NCBI GenBank assembly: GCA_040290295.1
Contig: PSMW01000016.1
Location: 1-64,000, forward strand
Source of the DNA: CAADGV01 sp040290295
GTDB lineage: Bacteria > Bacteroidota > Ignavibacteria > UBA10030 > UBA6906
DNA length: 64,000 nucleotides
Direction: 5' to 3'
The notes beneath the pieces are model-generated. The model saw only the letters and a list, made by a program, of their open reading frames with translations. It had not been told where the DNA came from and did not search any database. A program made the translations under genes and the position numbers. Within the stretch, counting starts at the first letter, position 1. Every line of letters begins with the position of its first letter. Shown here piece by piece: positions 17,008 through 25,944 of the stretch.

Positions 17008-18384
17008 TCATGCCTCTTTCACCAGCCGAGCCGCGAACGACCCGTCCATGCCATGCTTGTGCGGAAAGGTTTCGACGAATCCTTCCCGGGAGACGAGATC
17101 CTTGCACACAAACGACGCGGCATGATCGAGGCGAAATTCGGGATGGGCAGCGAGGAAGCTGCGCACGATCTCGTGATTCTCTTCCGGCTCGATGGTGCAG
17201 GTGCTGTACACGAGCACACCGCCGGGCTTGAGGAGTGTTGCCGCGTGTTCGATCAGCTCACGTTGCAACTTCGCCAGTTTGATGATGTCGGAAACGTCGC
17301 GCTTCCATTTCAGATCCGGCTTCTTCGCCAGTACGCCCAATCCTGAACATGGCGCATCCAACAACACTTTGTCCATTGGATCATGAGTATAGGTCGTGGC
17401 ATCCCCGACGACGACCTTCACGTTCGCCAATCCGAGACGATCGCACGCCGCTTTGATGAAACTCAACTTGATTTCGTACTTATCAATGGCAATCACTTCC
17501 CCTTCGTTCTTCATCAGTTCTGCGATGTGCGTGGTCTTCCCGCCGGGTGCTGCGCACAGGTCGAGCACGCGCTCGCCGGGTTTCGGCGCCAGCAGCAAGC
17601 ACGGCAATGCGGCACTCTCATCTTGAATGGTAAAGAGACCACTGCGGAAGAGTTCATTCTGGCCGATACGAGGAAAGCACTTGACGGAGACAAAGTAATC
17701 GAGATACTTCGAGCCTTTATACGGAATCTGGAGATCGTCAAGCTGGCGCAAAAAGACCGCCGGCTCCACCTTGAGCTTGTTCATGCGTAACGTCAGTGGC
17801 GGACGCTCGTTGTTGACGATGAGCAGCTTCTCCGTTTCGTCAGGCCCGTAGCGTGCGACCCATCGTTTGACCATCCAATGGGGATGCGAGAAGACAACAG
17901 AGAGATGTTGGACGCGATCGCTCGCGGGGTCGGGGTACCGAATCCCGTCGATATTGCGGACAATATTCCGCAACACGGCGTTGACCAAGCCGGCAGGTTT
18001 TTCTCCGCGGATGCGTTTGATGAACTCCACGGATTCGTTCACTGCCGCGGCGTGCGGGATACGTTCGAGAAACAGAATCTGGTACAAGCCGACACGCAAC
18101 GCATTCTTGACGTTGATTTCCGACTTGGCAAAATTGCCGTGCGAAAAACCGTTGAGCACCCAATCCAGCGTGTTCTGCCACCGCAGCACGCCGTGCACCA
18201 GTTCGGTAAGCAGCCCTTTGTCGACGTCGGGGATATCACCGGAGCGAAGTTCAGCGTCGAGAAGTTTATCGAGATACGCGTCCGTGCGTTCGACACGATT
18301 AAGGATTTTCACTGCCGTGCCGCGGACGCCTTCGTAGAGAGCTCGCTTGCGAGGTTCGAAAATGTCGGTGTCCTGCTCTGCCAT
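17008..18384 (-). CDS. rsmB: 16S rRNA (cytosine-C5)-methyltransferase RsmB-like
   Basis: SAM-dependent RNA m5C methyltransferase of 458 residues; RsmB modifies C967 of 16S rRNA. The N-terminal 150 residues form a NusB-like RNA-binding domain (LLTELVHGVLRWQNTLDWVL). The Rossmann part has VLDLCAAPGGKTTHIAEL, and the two catalytic cysteines are in DAPCSGLG and YSTCTIEPEEN. A strong AGGAGGTGA site precedes the ATG. Confidence 0.95.
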   Translation of the reverse strand: MAEQDTDIFEPRKRALYEGVRGTAVKILNRVERTDAYLDKLLDAELRSGDIPDVDKGLLTELVHGVLRWQNTLDWVLNGFSHGNFAKSEINVKNALRVGLYQILFLERIPHAAAVNESVEFIKRIRGEKPAGLVNAVLRNIVRNIDGIRYPDPASDRVQHLSVVFSHPHWMVKRWVARYGPDETEKLLIVNNERPPLTLRMNKLKVEPAVFLRQLDDLQIPYKGSKYLDYFVSVKCFPRIGQNELFRSGLFTIQDESAALPCLLLAPKPGERVLDLCAAPGGKTTHIAELMKNEGEVIAIDKYEIKLSFIKAACDRLGLANVKVVVGDATTYTHDPMDKVLLDAPCSGLGVLAKKPDLKWKRDVSDIIKLAKLQRELIEHAATLLKPGGVLVYSTCTIEPEENHEIVRSFLAAHPEFRLDHAASFVCKDLVSREGFVETFPHKHGMDGSFAARLVKEA

Positions 18385-18512
18385 GATCGCTCACCTCCTG
18401 CTGGTCGTCGAACGAACGTGCAGATCCGATGATGTGGAGAAAAGAGGAGGAAGTGTGTGTGCGAGAATCAGGTGCATGCTGCGCGCTCGTGACGTGATTG
18501 CCTGAGACAACA

Positions 18513-18534
18513 GTGGCGCCGACCGAGGCGCCAC
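18513..18534 (-). terminator. Candidate terminator of rpmE
   Basis: A perfect 8-bp inverted repeat, GTGGCGCC (18513-18520) and GGCGCCAC (18527-18534), with a 6-base loop, sits 31 bp past the rpmE stop. On the minus strand it is followed by a T-rich TGTTGTC rather than a full T-run. Confidence 0.5.
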
Positions 18535-18564
18535 CAAAGCCAACGCGATACGACGTGCGTCTGC

Positions 18565-18792
18565 CTACGCCCCGGCAGCGGCCGCGGGCGTTGCTTTCTT
18601 TGCGTACTTCTTGTTGTACTTCTCCACCCGTCCGGCGGAGTCAACCAATTTCTGCCGCCCGGTGAAGAAGGGGTGGCAGTTGGAACAAATTTCGAGTCGG
18701 AGATCGCCGACCGTCGAGCGTGTCTCGAACGTATTGCCACACACGCAGGTGACGATGGTTTTCTTGTATTCGGGATGGATGCCGGGTTTCAT
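18565..18792 (-). CDS. rpmE: 50S ribosomal protein L31
   Basis: A 75-residue L31 of the zinc-binding class: cysteines 16, 18, 36 and 39 make the zinc site (CVCG and CSNC). It begins MKPGIHPEYK, typical of the family. The alanine-rich, basic tail is a common lineage-specific extension. A single-gene unit with its own promoter and terminator, divergent from the porQ-like gene. Confidence 0.97.
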   Translation of the reverse strand: MKPGIHPEYKKTIVTCVCGNTFETRSTVGDLRLEICSNCHPFFTGRQKLVDSAGRVEKYNKKYAKKATPAAAAGA

Positions 18793-18834
18793 GTTGGGAT
18801 TGTCCTTTGCTCAACGTTCTTGATTCAACCGCAA

Positions 18835-18865
18835 AAAAAATACGCAAATGGGTGTCGAGATGCAA
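18835..18865 (-). promoter_or_regulatory. Putative promoter of rpmE
   Basis: Minus-strand TTG (18863-18865), a 20-base spacer and TATTTTTT (18835-18842) fit the Bacteroidota promoter pattern. It lies about 42 bp upstream of the rpmE ATG and shares the spacer with the divergent porQ-like gene. Confidence 0.4.
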
Positions 18866-18879
18866 CCAGCGCGCGGCGG

Positions 18880-18910
18880 TTGCTATTCCCCTTGAGAATT
18901 GATAGATTCA
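18880..18910 (+). promoter_or_regulatory. Putative promoter of the porQ-like gene
   Basis: TTG (18880-18882), a 20-base spacer and TAGATTCA (18903-18910), 34 bp upstream of the chosen ATG. Divergent from the rpmE promoter. Confidence 0.45.
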
Positions 18911-18944
18911 ACCACCGATGTTCCACTGTGAAAGAGGGTACACG

Positions 18945-19889
18945 ATGAAGTCCACCGCGCTTTCCATTCAGCTCGCCATGTCTGCCTTGCTCACGACTGC
19001 AACACAGGCGGGAAGCAACTCGACGTACGATTTTCTCCGCTCGGACATGAGCGCTCGCGCGGGCGCACTGGCGGGAAGCTACGTCTCCATCATGAACGAC
19101 CCCACCACGATCTTCTACAATCCCGCCGCGTTGGGAACGATCCAACAGCCGATCGGCTCGCTCGGTTTCTTCAAGCATCTGCTCGACATCAACGCTGGGT
19201 ATGTCGCATACGCGCAACCGTATGAGGACATCGGCTTTTTCGGTGTCGGCGTGATGTACGTGAACTACGGTTCGTTCAACCGCACCGACGACGTGGGCAA
19301 TGCGCTCGGCACGTTCAGCGCGAACGAACTCGCCCTCATGCTCGGTTATGCCGGCACGTGGGAGGAGAATCTGACCTACGGTGTCAACGCCAAGTTCATT
19401 TACTCCGGCATCGCGGAGTATTCATCCACCGGCATCGCAGCCGACGTGGGCATTCTCTACAACATTCCCGACAGCCGCGTTGCCATCGGAGCAAGTATCA
19501 GGAATCTCGGGACGCAACTTTCCTCTTATGCCTCGACTCGCGAAAAACTCCCGCTCGACCTCATCGTCGGTATGTCCGTCACGCCCAAGGGCATTCCCCT
19601 TCTCCTCAACATCAACTTCCATAAGTTGAACGAGGACGTTGCCAAGTTCGGCGATCGATTCCGAGCGTTCTCCATCGGCGGGGAGTTCACGCTGAGCAAA
19701 GTTTTTCAGGCACGCGTCGGGTACAGCAACGAACAGCGACAAGAACTGAAGACGGGTACTTCCTCCGGTTTGGCGGGGTTCTCCGGTGGAATCGGCATAT
19801 CGATCAAGGACTACACAGTCGATTACGCGCTGTCATCGCTCGGCTCGATCGGCAGTCTGCATCGCATCAGTATCAGCAGCACGTTTTAA
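18945..19889 (+). CDS. PorV/PorQ family outer-membrane protein, PorQ-like
   Basis: Outer-membrane beta-barrel protein of 314 residues associated with type IX secretion. The start is the ATG at 18945, with AAAGAGGG upstream and a signal peptide ending near ATQAG. The mature start (YDFLRSDMSARAGALAGSY) and MNDPTTIFYNPAAL are hallmarks of the PorV/PorQ family, and the barrel ends in phenylalanine (ISISSTF). PorV shuttles secreted substrates; PorQ belongs to the same surface attachment group. I favour PorQ because of length and N-terminus, without certainty. A T9SS-sorted protein is encoded at 59423. Confidence 0.8.
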   Translation: MKSTALSIQLAMSALLTTATQAGSNSTYDFLRSDMSARAGALAGSYVSIMNDPTTIFYNPAALGTIQQPIGSLGFFKHLLDINAGYVAYAQPYEDIGFFGVGVMYVNYGSFNRTDDVGNALGTFSANELALMLGYAGTWEENLTYGVNAKFIYSGIAEYSSTGIAADVGILYNIPDSRVAIGASIRNLGTQLSSYASTREKLPLDLIVGMSVTPKGIPLLLNINFHKLNEDVAKFGDRFRAFSIGGEFTLSKVFQARVGYSNEQRQELKTGTSSGLAGFSGGIGISIKDYTVDYALSSLGSIGSLHRISISSTF

Positions 19890-19915
19890 TATCACGCGCG
19901 ATCGTCATTCCATCG

Positions 19916-19940
19916 AAGCCGCTGCAGTGTGCAGCGGCTT
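19916..19940 (+). terminator. Intrinsic terminator between convergent genes
   Basis: A perfect 11-bp inverted repeat, AAGCCGCTGCA (19916-19926) and TGCAGCGGCTT (19930-19940), with a 3-base loop and a following TGTTGTT. It lies 27 bp after the porQ-like stop and 7 bp before the end of the opposing ZIP gene, so it may serve both directions. Confidence 0.8.
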
Positions 19941-19946
19941 TGTTGT

Positions 19947-20693
19947 TCAGTGGGCAAACGGCAGCAACGCGACTTTGCCGAGATAGAACAGCGCGATGCC
20001 GCCGAAAACCAACACTGGAATGATGCGGTTCTTCGAGTGGTTGATTTCGGGAATCAAATCGCTGGCGCCAACGTACGTTGCCAGCCCTGCGGAAAACGCG
20101 AACGCGATGCCCACAACTTCCTTGTCGATCTCCGCCAACGCGAAGACGCTGACCACCCCCATCATCGTCGCTACGCCGATGGCGAGCGACGCAAGCAACG
20201 CAGTCCGCCTCCGATGTTCCGCCGCCAACATCACCGACGCGATCGTGAGTCCTTCGGGAATCTTGTGCAATAGTACAGCGATGAAGATGAGCAAGCCGAG
20301 GTAGAAGTCGAATTGCATTCCTGCAGAGATGGCGAAGCCGTCGAAGAAGGCGTGAATGAACAATCCGCTAAAGGTGGAGATGCTCGCCGCTTTCGAGACC
20401 ATAACGTCCGCATGGACCTCTTCGCCGAAGTGCAGATGCCCCACGACCGTGTGTTCGAAGAAATGCAACACACTATAGCCGATGAGCATGAACAACGGTG
20501 CTTGCCCACCGACGGCATCGAGGCTTTCCGGAACCAATTCGATGAACACCAGTGCGAGCAAGAACCCCGCGCTCAACGCGAGCAAATACTCCTGCACACG
20601 TTTGGGCCATTGCTTGCGCAACACAACGAGCGAACCGCCGATGATTTCGGCAACGGCTGCAACCAACCCGTACAGGATGATGGTGAGATGCAT
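19947..20693 (-). CDS. ZIP family metal transporter
   Basis: Inner-membrane importer of divalent metals such as zinc, 248 residues, with about eight hydrophobic helices. Helix IV carries HAFFDGFAISAG and helix V HKIPEGLT, the paired metal-site motifs of ZIP proteins. The short histidine-containing loop HTVVGHLHFGEEVH between early helices may help collect metal. The gene follows the TPR gene by only 4 bp on the same strand. Confidence 0.93.
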   Translation of the reverse strand: MHLTIILYGLVAAVAEIIGGSLVVLRKQWPKRVQEYLLALSAGFLLALVFIELVPESLDAVGGQAPLFMLIGYSVLHFFEHTVVGHLHFGEEVHADVMVSKAASISTFSGLFIHAFFDGFAISAGMQFDFYLGLLIFIAVLLHKIPEGLTIASVMLAAEHRRRTALLASLAIGVATMMGVVSVFALAEIDKEVVGIAFAFSAGLATYVGASDLIPEINHSKNRIIPVLVFGGIALFYLGKVALLPFAH

Positions 20694-20697
20694 CGCC

Positions 20698-21849
20698 TTA
20701 TTGGGAGAAGGGAGCTTTCATGAATTGTTCTGCCAGCGTGTGCGAGTCTTTGTACTCTTTCATCTTCAGCACCTTGCGGTACTGAACGAGTGCAAGGTCA
20801 CGCTTAGCAAGTGCATCGTAGAGGTTGCCCATTTTGAGATTGGCGAGAACCATGAAGCCGGAGGGGCCGTCGGTATCCAACTGCCTGCTCAGTTCGTCGC
20901 ACCGCAGGAAATGTTTCAACGCCGACTCGTGTGCGCCTTTGTTCATATCGTACACGCCGAGGTAGTATGCCGCTTCTCGTTCGACGAGCGCGCCGTAGCC
21001 GCGTTGGTTGCGCTTGCACCGCGCCGCGATTTCGTCGAACACTTCCTTTGCTTTGTCCCAATTGCCCAGCACAACGTAGCACCTGCCCAGATATTTATGA
21101 AAGAGCATATTGTTGGGAAAACGCGCGTGTAACCGTTCGGCAAGCTCCAATGCCTTTGGATAGTCTTTCTCATACATGTAGTAAATCTGCATGAGGAAGT
21201 AGGTGGATTCGATGTTTGCGTACTTTCCCTTTTCTGACGCGAGCTTGATTTGTTCGATACCTTTTGCTTTGTCGCCGGGAGGAACGAACAGGAGCAGCGG
21301 CTTGACGAACGGATATTCGTTGGGAATCACTTCAGCGTAATAGTTGTAAATGCCTGTGCCGAGCTGGATATCGTAATTATTGGGATCGAGTGCAGCAGCC
21401 TCGCGTACAATCGGGAGCGCTTTCCGTCCTGCATTCGCGGCATCGAACCACGAACTCCGATGCGCTTTCAATCTGCCCTTGAATCCTATCGAGCCGCCTT
21501 TGAAGAAGAGTGCCGTCACGTCGTTCTCGTTCTTCTCCAACAACTCGTCGCACAACTCGATGACGTGATCGAGCGAATCGTAGAACTGCTCGTCGTACTG
21601 TTCGTTGTCGAGATCGATCAGGATGCGCCACCACGTGACCATCGCCAGAAAGAAATGCCCCGCCGGATGCTTCGGTTGCGCTTTGATGCGTTCGCGAAAC
21701 ACCTCCTCGGCTTTCTCGAATTCCAAATTGTACACATACTCGATGCCCTTGCGTGTCTTCTCATCGAACTCACTGCTCGGCAGCGTTTGCCCGAACGTGC
21801 CTGCGGAAACCGACACGAACAGGAGGACAACCATCATCCGACGCATCAT
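20698..21849 (-). CDS. Exported TPR protein
   Basis: A 383-residue exported protein with TPR-like repeats. The frame is open much further upstream through the neighbouring gene, but the true start is the ATG at 21849: GGAGAGGTGAAC precedes it and a signal peptide follows (MVVLLFVSVSAGTFGQ). Helical repeats run from about residue 25 to the end; PKALELAERLHARFPNN is a clear unit. A central GTGIYNYYAEVIPNEYP motif recurs in Bacteroidota relatives of unknown function. It starts 2 bp after the CPBP protease stop. Confidence 0.85.
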   Translation of the reverse strand: MMRRMMVVLLFVSVSAGTFGQTLPSSEFDEKTRKGIEYVYNLEFEKAEEVFRERIKAQPKHPAGHFFLAMVTWWRILIDLDNEQYDEQFYDSLDHVIELCDELLEKNENDVTALFFKGGSIGFKGRLKAHRSSWFDAANAGRKALPIVREAAALDPNNYDIQLGTGIYNYYAEVIPNEYPFVKPLLLFVPPGDKAKGIEQIKLASEKGKYANIESTYFLMQIYYMYEKDYPKALELAERLHARFPNNMLFHKYLGRCYVVLGNWDKAKEVFDEIAARCKRNQRGYGALVEREAAYYLGVYDMNKGAHESALKHFLRCDELSRQLDTDGPSGFMVLANLKMGNLYDALAKRDLALVQYRKVLKMKEYKDSHTLAEQFMKAPFSQ

Positions 21850-21851
21850 GT

Positions 21852-22763
21852 TCACCTCTCCGCCATCTGCCAACGAATGGTTTCTGTTTCGCGTTCCAAC
21901 GTCATCGCGCCCGGATGAGGACGAAGAGATCCGGACGCGTACACATACCACCCGCACACGAGAATGGTCACTGTGGCGAGAGCACCACCTTCGGGCCCGT
22001 ACGCTCCGCCCGTCGTCCACTCGGGTCCGAATTGTGTCAGTCGTGTCAGTTCGTACTCCATGAAGTGTACGCCGCTGGTCGGATAGCCGTAGAGGGTGGT
22101 TTGAGAAAAATTCCACGCAAAGTGAATTCCGAAGGGCAGCCACAAGCTTCGCGTCCGCCAATACGCGAGACTGAATAGGAGCGCAACAAGGAAGGTGTTC
22201 ACGAAGCCGAACACACTCGCGTTCGGATTCATGAGATGCGCCGCTGCGAACAACACACCCATCACTACCGCCGACGGAATGAATCCTATCCCTCGTACGA
22301 GCGTTTGGAACGGATACCCACGGAACAAGACTTCTTCCGACATAGCGGCAACGGCGAAGAATAGTGCTGCTCCTACAAAGGCTTGCACACCATCGACGAG
22401 TGAAATATCGGGAGCGGTTACCATCACATGATCGGAAACGTACTGGAAGCCGAAGATCACCGTCATCATCAGCCACCCCAAGAGGCAACCGATGCCGAGT
22501 TGCTTCATCGTGTGTGCGTTCACCGAAAGGCCGACAGCAACAAACGGTTTCCTGTTCACCCACCGTGTCACCATCCATGTTGCCACCAACGCGGCAACAA
22601 GAAGGCCGGTACTCAACGCAACCTGATTCCGCACGTTGAAGACGGCAACCAGCGGGGCAATGAACAGCAGACTCGTCGTCGCCAAAATGAGAATGAACAC
22701 GCCGATCTGCCAACCGGCGCGGAGTTCGTTCGCATCATTTTTGAAGATGATCATCCACTTCAT
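21852..22763 (-). CDS. CPBP family intramembrane metalloprotease (CAAX protease-like)
   Basis: Membrane protein of 303 residues with about eight hydrophobic helices. The conserved motifs are EEVLFRG (about 143-149), a histidine in AAAHLMNP (about 175) and HFAWNF (about 215), which together bind the catalytic metal in the Rce1/CPBP family. Bacterial members act in peptide maturation, immunity or unknown roles. I use the ATG at 22763, with AAGGAA upstream, over an in-frame TTG two codons earlier. Confidence 0.9.
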   Translation of the reverse strand: MKWMIIFKNDANELRAGWQIGVFILILATTSLLFIAPLVAVFNVRNQVALSTGLLVAALVATWMVTRWVNRKPFVAVGLSVNAHTMKQLGIGCLLGWLMMTVIFGFQYVSDHVMVTAPDISLVDGVQAFVGAALFFAVAAMSEEVLFRGYPFQTLVRGIGFIPSAVVMGVLFAAAHLMNPNASVFGFVNTFLVALLFSLAYWRTRSLWLPFGIHFAWNFSQTTLYGYPTSGVHFMEYELTRLTQFGPEWTTGGAYGPEGGALATVTILVCGWYVYASGSLRPHPGAMTLERETETIRWQMAER

Positions 22764-22784
22764 GCACAATTCCTTCCGTCAAGG

Positions 22785-22809
22785 AAAAGGGTGGGCGCAC
22801 CGCCCACCC
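22785..22809 (-). terminator. Intrinsic terminator of the Fn3 lipoprotein gene
   Basis: A perfect 9-bp GC-rich inverted repeat, GGGTGGGCG (22789-22797) and CGCCCACCC (22801-22809), with a 3-base loop. On the minus strand it is followed by TTTT (22788-22785). It lies about 110 bp past the lipoprotein stop and separates it from the CPBP gene. Confidence 0.85.
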
Positions 22810-22920
22810 GTAGATTACTGTTCGACGCGTTCGGCATCCCACCGTTCATTCGCACGCTCGTCATGAACGTGTTCGCATTCCACCGAAGCGGCCAAACCTT
22901 TCGCATCCCATACACATGTC

Positions 22921-23865
22921 CTACTCTTGGGATCGCGGCTGCGGCTGTGGTTGCGGCTTCGCGTAGATGACGCCGGAAACAATTTGATAGGAAACACGGA
23001 TGCGCAAGTATCGGTTCGGCTGAGTGCCGAAGAGCAGCGAACCGGGTTCGGATGGCGACGACGAATTCTTTTCCAACAAGAGCCGCGCATAATTGCCGTC
23101 GTGTGTGACAGCGTAATACACGCGCCCATTCGTGATGATTTCGGGACCGATAAAGATCGAGTCGCGAACATACGTCGAAGGATCGGGAGGAGCCGGGCGC
23201 CCATAATTGAAGTTGCTGGCAAGCGTGTCGAATGTCGAGAAGCGCGTGCGGCGTACGCCTCCTCCGAACCGATTGAGATGCGCACTCTTCATAATGACGA
23301 TGCCCGACGCCGTCGAGTCGAGGACCACGTCCAGCACGGATTGGTACGCCGGCGTTCGCGCCGAGAACACATGAGGACCGATACCATCGAAGAGTTGCAA
23401 GCCGTTCGAGTCGGGCGCAGCACCCTCGTACACCTTCACGGCTTCATCGCGGTTCAGCCTGCGAGCCGGCGCCCAACTGATTTTGACCGGATCGCTGTCC
23501 GTGTAGTTGGCGGAGTTGGGAGAAGCGACACACACGACCTCGAAGGTGTACACCGTGCCCTCGTTCAGGAAGTCCATAAGGACGACGGTTTCGTTCGTCG
23601 TGCGCGGCACCGTCGTGCTCGACCATTCCGTATTGCCGATCTTGGCGATGACGCGGATGGTCGTCAACTGGCTGTTGCTCGTATCGGGTGAAGCGGACCA
23701 GAGAAGACCCACCGAGTTGGCACCGGCCGAAAACGCGCGCAGATTGCTCACCCCTTTCAATTTCGTTTTCGAATAGACGAGTGTATTCTCTTCTTTACTG
23801 CAACCTGAGAACGTCATCGCGGCAACAAGCACTGCCGTCAGACTTGCAACGAGAGACTTCGCCAC
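22921..23865 (-). CDS. Lipoprotein with a fibronectin type III-like domain
   Basis: A lipoprotein of 314 residues. I chose the GTG at 23865: GGAGG lies 12 bases upstream and the resulting N-terminus is a lipoprotein signal peptide with lipobox FSGC, cysteine about residue 22. Residues about 40-135 look like an Fn3 domain (SVGLLWSASPDTSNSQ, YTFEVVCVASP). The remainder is beta-rich without a family I recognise. The C-terminus is a repetitive KPQPQPQPRSQE tail. Probably anchored at the outer membrane; function unknown. Confidence 0.75.
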   Translation of the reverse strand: MAKSLVASLTAVLVAAMTFSGCSKEENTLVYSKTKLKGVSNLRAFSAGANSVGLLWSASPDTSNSQLTTIRVIAKIGNTEWSSTTVPRTTNETVVLMDFLNEGTVYTFEVVCVASPNSANYTDSDPVKISWAPARRLNRDEAVKVYEGAAPDSNGLQLFDGIGPHVFSARTPAYQSVLDVVLDSTASGIVIMKSAHLNRFGGGVRRTRFSTFDTLASNFNYGRPAPPDPSTYVRDSIFIGPEIITNGRVYYAVTHDGNYARLLLEKNSSSPSEPGSLLFGTQPNRYLRIRVSYQIVSGVIYAKPQPQPQPRSQE

Positions 23866-23993
23866 TATGCAGAACCTCCAAAGTATCCGTGGATAGTGAA
23901 CGTGAGAATTACTTTCCCCTGACGGAGAACCGCACGGCATGTGTGCGGGGAAAATCTAGCGAAAAATCCGTGTGCAAACAAAAACCGTTTTCC

Positions 23994-25493
23994 TCACGAC
24001 CGAATGCGCTCGAGCAGATAGGCGAGCACTGCGTCCAGCGCAATGCGCTCCTGCTTCATCGTGTCGCGATCCCGTACGGTCACCGTCTGATCGCTCAGCG
24101 TCTGAGAATCGACCGTGATGCAGAACGGCGTCCCTGCTTCATCTTGTCGTCGGTAGCGTCTGCCAACCGCGCCGCTGTCGTCGTAGAAGACATGGAGGTG
24201 GCGCCTCAGATCGGTCTCCAACCGTCTCGCGATTTCGGGCATGCCATCCCGATTGACCAGCGGAAACACCGCGGCTTTGATCGGCGCAAGACGCGTATGA
24301 AATTTCAACACAGTCCGCATTTCCGTCTTGCCGTCGGCGGTCGGCGCTTCCTCTTCGGCATACGCGTCGATCAGGAACGCCATGAACGACCGACTCGCGC
24401 CCGCCGAGGTTTCGATGATGTAGGGCGTGTACTTTTCCTTCGTGACATCATCGAAGTATTGCATGGACTTGCCGGAAAACTTTTCGTGTTGGGTGAGGTC
24501 GAAATCCGAACGATTGTGAATTCCTTCGATCTCTCCCCAACCAAACGGGAACTCGTACTCGATGTCGTACGCATCCTTCGCATAGTGCGCAAGCTTGTCG
24601 GGCGGGTGGCGGTGCCAGCGGAGTTTCTCTTTGGTCATGCCCAAGTCGAGAAACCATTGCATGCGCTCCGCACGCCACCGCTCGAACCACTCCACGTCCG
24701 TTCCCGGCTTCACGAAGAACTGCATTTCCATCTGCTCGAATTCTCGTGTGCGGAACAAGAAGTTTTTTGTATTGATTTCGTTGCGGAACGCCTTGCCGAT
24801 TTGTGCAATGCCGAACGGCAGCTTCTGCCGCGATGCCGAGGCGACGTTCAGAAAGTTTACGAAGATTCCCTGCGCTGTCTCCGGACGCAGATAGACGACC
24901 GCGCTCGAATCCTCCACAGGACCGATGAATGTCTTGAACATCAGATTGAACTGGCGAGCTTCGGTGAACGTTTGCTTGGCGCCGCAGGCAGGGCACGCAA
25001 TGCTTTGGCGTAACGCCCGATTCAACACCTCGGCGTCGGCAAGCCGTGTCTCGAACGCCTGCACAATCTTCTCATCCGCTTGCTGCCCCTCGAACTCCGT
25101 GGGAAACAGATCGCGCAAGACCTCCTTTTTCTTTTTCACCGAAAGCTCCTCGAACAACACGTCCACGCGGTACCGTGCTTTGCATTGCTTGCAATCCACC
25201 ATAGGGTCGGTGAAGTTGGCAACGTGCCCCGACGCTTTCCACACGCGAGGGTGCATCAGGATAGCCGCATCGATCCCTTCGATGTCTTCCCGATAGGTCA
25301 TGGCTTGCCACCACGCGTCCTTGATGTTGCGGAGCAGCTCGACACCCAACGGCCCGTAATCCCAGCAACCATTCAGCCCCCCGTAGATTTCGCTCGATTG
25401 AAACACGAAGCCGCGACGTTTGGAGAGCGAAACGATCTTGTCCATAACTGCCGCCGCTTGTTGTGGTGATGTTTGGTTCTTGCTGATGGCCAT
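23994..25493 (-). CDS. glyS: Glycine-tRNA ligase (dimeric, eukaryal/archaeal-like type)
   Basis: Class II aminoacyl-tRNA synthetase of 499 residues that charges tRNA-Gly. It is the single-chain alpha2 type, not the alpha2beta2 type. SSEIYGGLNGCWDYGPLG opens the catalytic core; motif 2 is FRNEI in AFRNEINTKNFLFRTREFEQ, and GASRSFMAFL is motif 3. A four-cysteine zinc site is suggested by CKQCKARY and CPACGAK. The C-terminal anticodon-binding domain begins about residue 390. Confidence 0.97.
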   Translation of the reverse strand: MAISKNQTSPQQAAAVMDKIVSLSKRRGFVFQSSEIYGGLNGCWDYGPLGVELLRNIKDAWWQAMTYREDIEGIDAAILMHPRVWKASGHVANFTDPMVDCKQCKARYRVDVLFEELSVKKKKEVLRDLFPTEFEGQQADEKIVQAFETRLADAEVLNRALRQSIACPACGAKQTFTEARQFNLMFKTFIGPVEDSSAVVYLRPETAQGIFVNFLNVASASRQKLPFGIAQIGKAFRNEINTKNFLFRTREFEQMEMQFFVKPGTDVEWFERWRAERMQWFLDLGMTKEKLRWHRHPPDKLAHYAKDAYDIEYEFPFGWGEIEGIHNRSDFDLTQHEKFSGKSMQYFDDVTKEKYTPYIIETSAGASRSFMAFLIDAYAEEEAPTADGKTEMRTVLKFHTRLAPIKAAVFPLVNRDGMPEIARRLETDLRRHLHVFYDDSGAVGRRYRRQDEAGTPFCITVDSQTLSDQTVTVRDRDTMKQERIALDAVLAYLLERIRS

Positions 25494-25515
25494 ACTCCCT
25501 GTCGATGAATGATGG

Positions 25516-25944
25516 TCACGGTGTCGGGACGAACGCCAGGCTTTCGATGATCATCCCGTCCTTCTTGATGTGCATTGCTACACTTTTGTCGATCGATCGT
25601 TCCGTCGCTATAACCGACGCACCAAGAGGCTCGAGCGCCGAGCTCAGATCGTGCTGAAGGGCAAGCGGGTTGAACGACGTCGAGACCGCAACGCGCCGTT
25701 CGACGCGCACCATCCCTTGGTTGCCGACCGTTACGCGTCGCGTCTTCACCGCTCGCGGTTCGATACGGTGCGCACGGAGAGCACGATCCACAACAGCTTC
25801 AATGGTATCTGAAGGCGTGGAAAGCGTGTCGGGTGCGAGGTTCTTCAACCGTGGACCAAACACGATCAACAGAGGGATCGCCACGACGATCCACAGCGAG
25901 AAAATCACGATGCGCTTGTTGGATAATTTTGGGGCGGCACTCAT
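25516..25944 (-). CDS. Small membrane-anchored protein of unknown function
   Basis: A 142-residue protein whose ATG overlaps the crotonase stop (ATGA), so it is translated with that gene. One transmembrane segment lies at about residues 14-31 (IVIFSLWIVVAIPLLIVFGP). The rest is predicted extracytoplasmic, mixed alpha/beta, without cysteines. I recognise no family. The frame is open far upstream through the crotonase gene, but that part is a shadow. Confidence 0.65.
   Translation of the reverse strand: MSAAPKLSNKRIVIFSLWIVVAIPLLIVFGPRLKNLAPDTLSTPSDTIEAVVDRALRAHRIEPRAVKTRRVTVGNQGMVRVERRVAVSTSFNPLALQHDLSSALEPLGASVIATERSIDKSVAMHIKKDGMIIESLAFVPTP

Noticed and set aside
21850..22713. The upstream extension of the TPR gene frame
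   Set aside because: The extension runs through the CPBP protease gene. A ribosome site and a signal peptide at 21849 set the true start.
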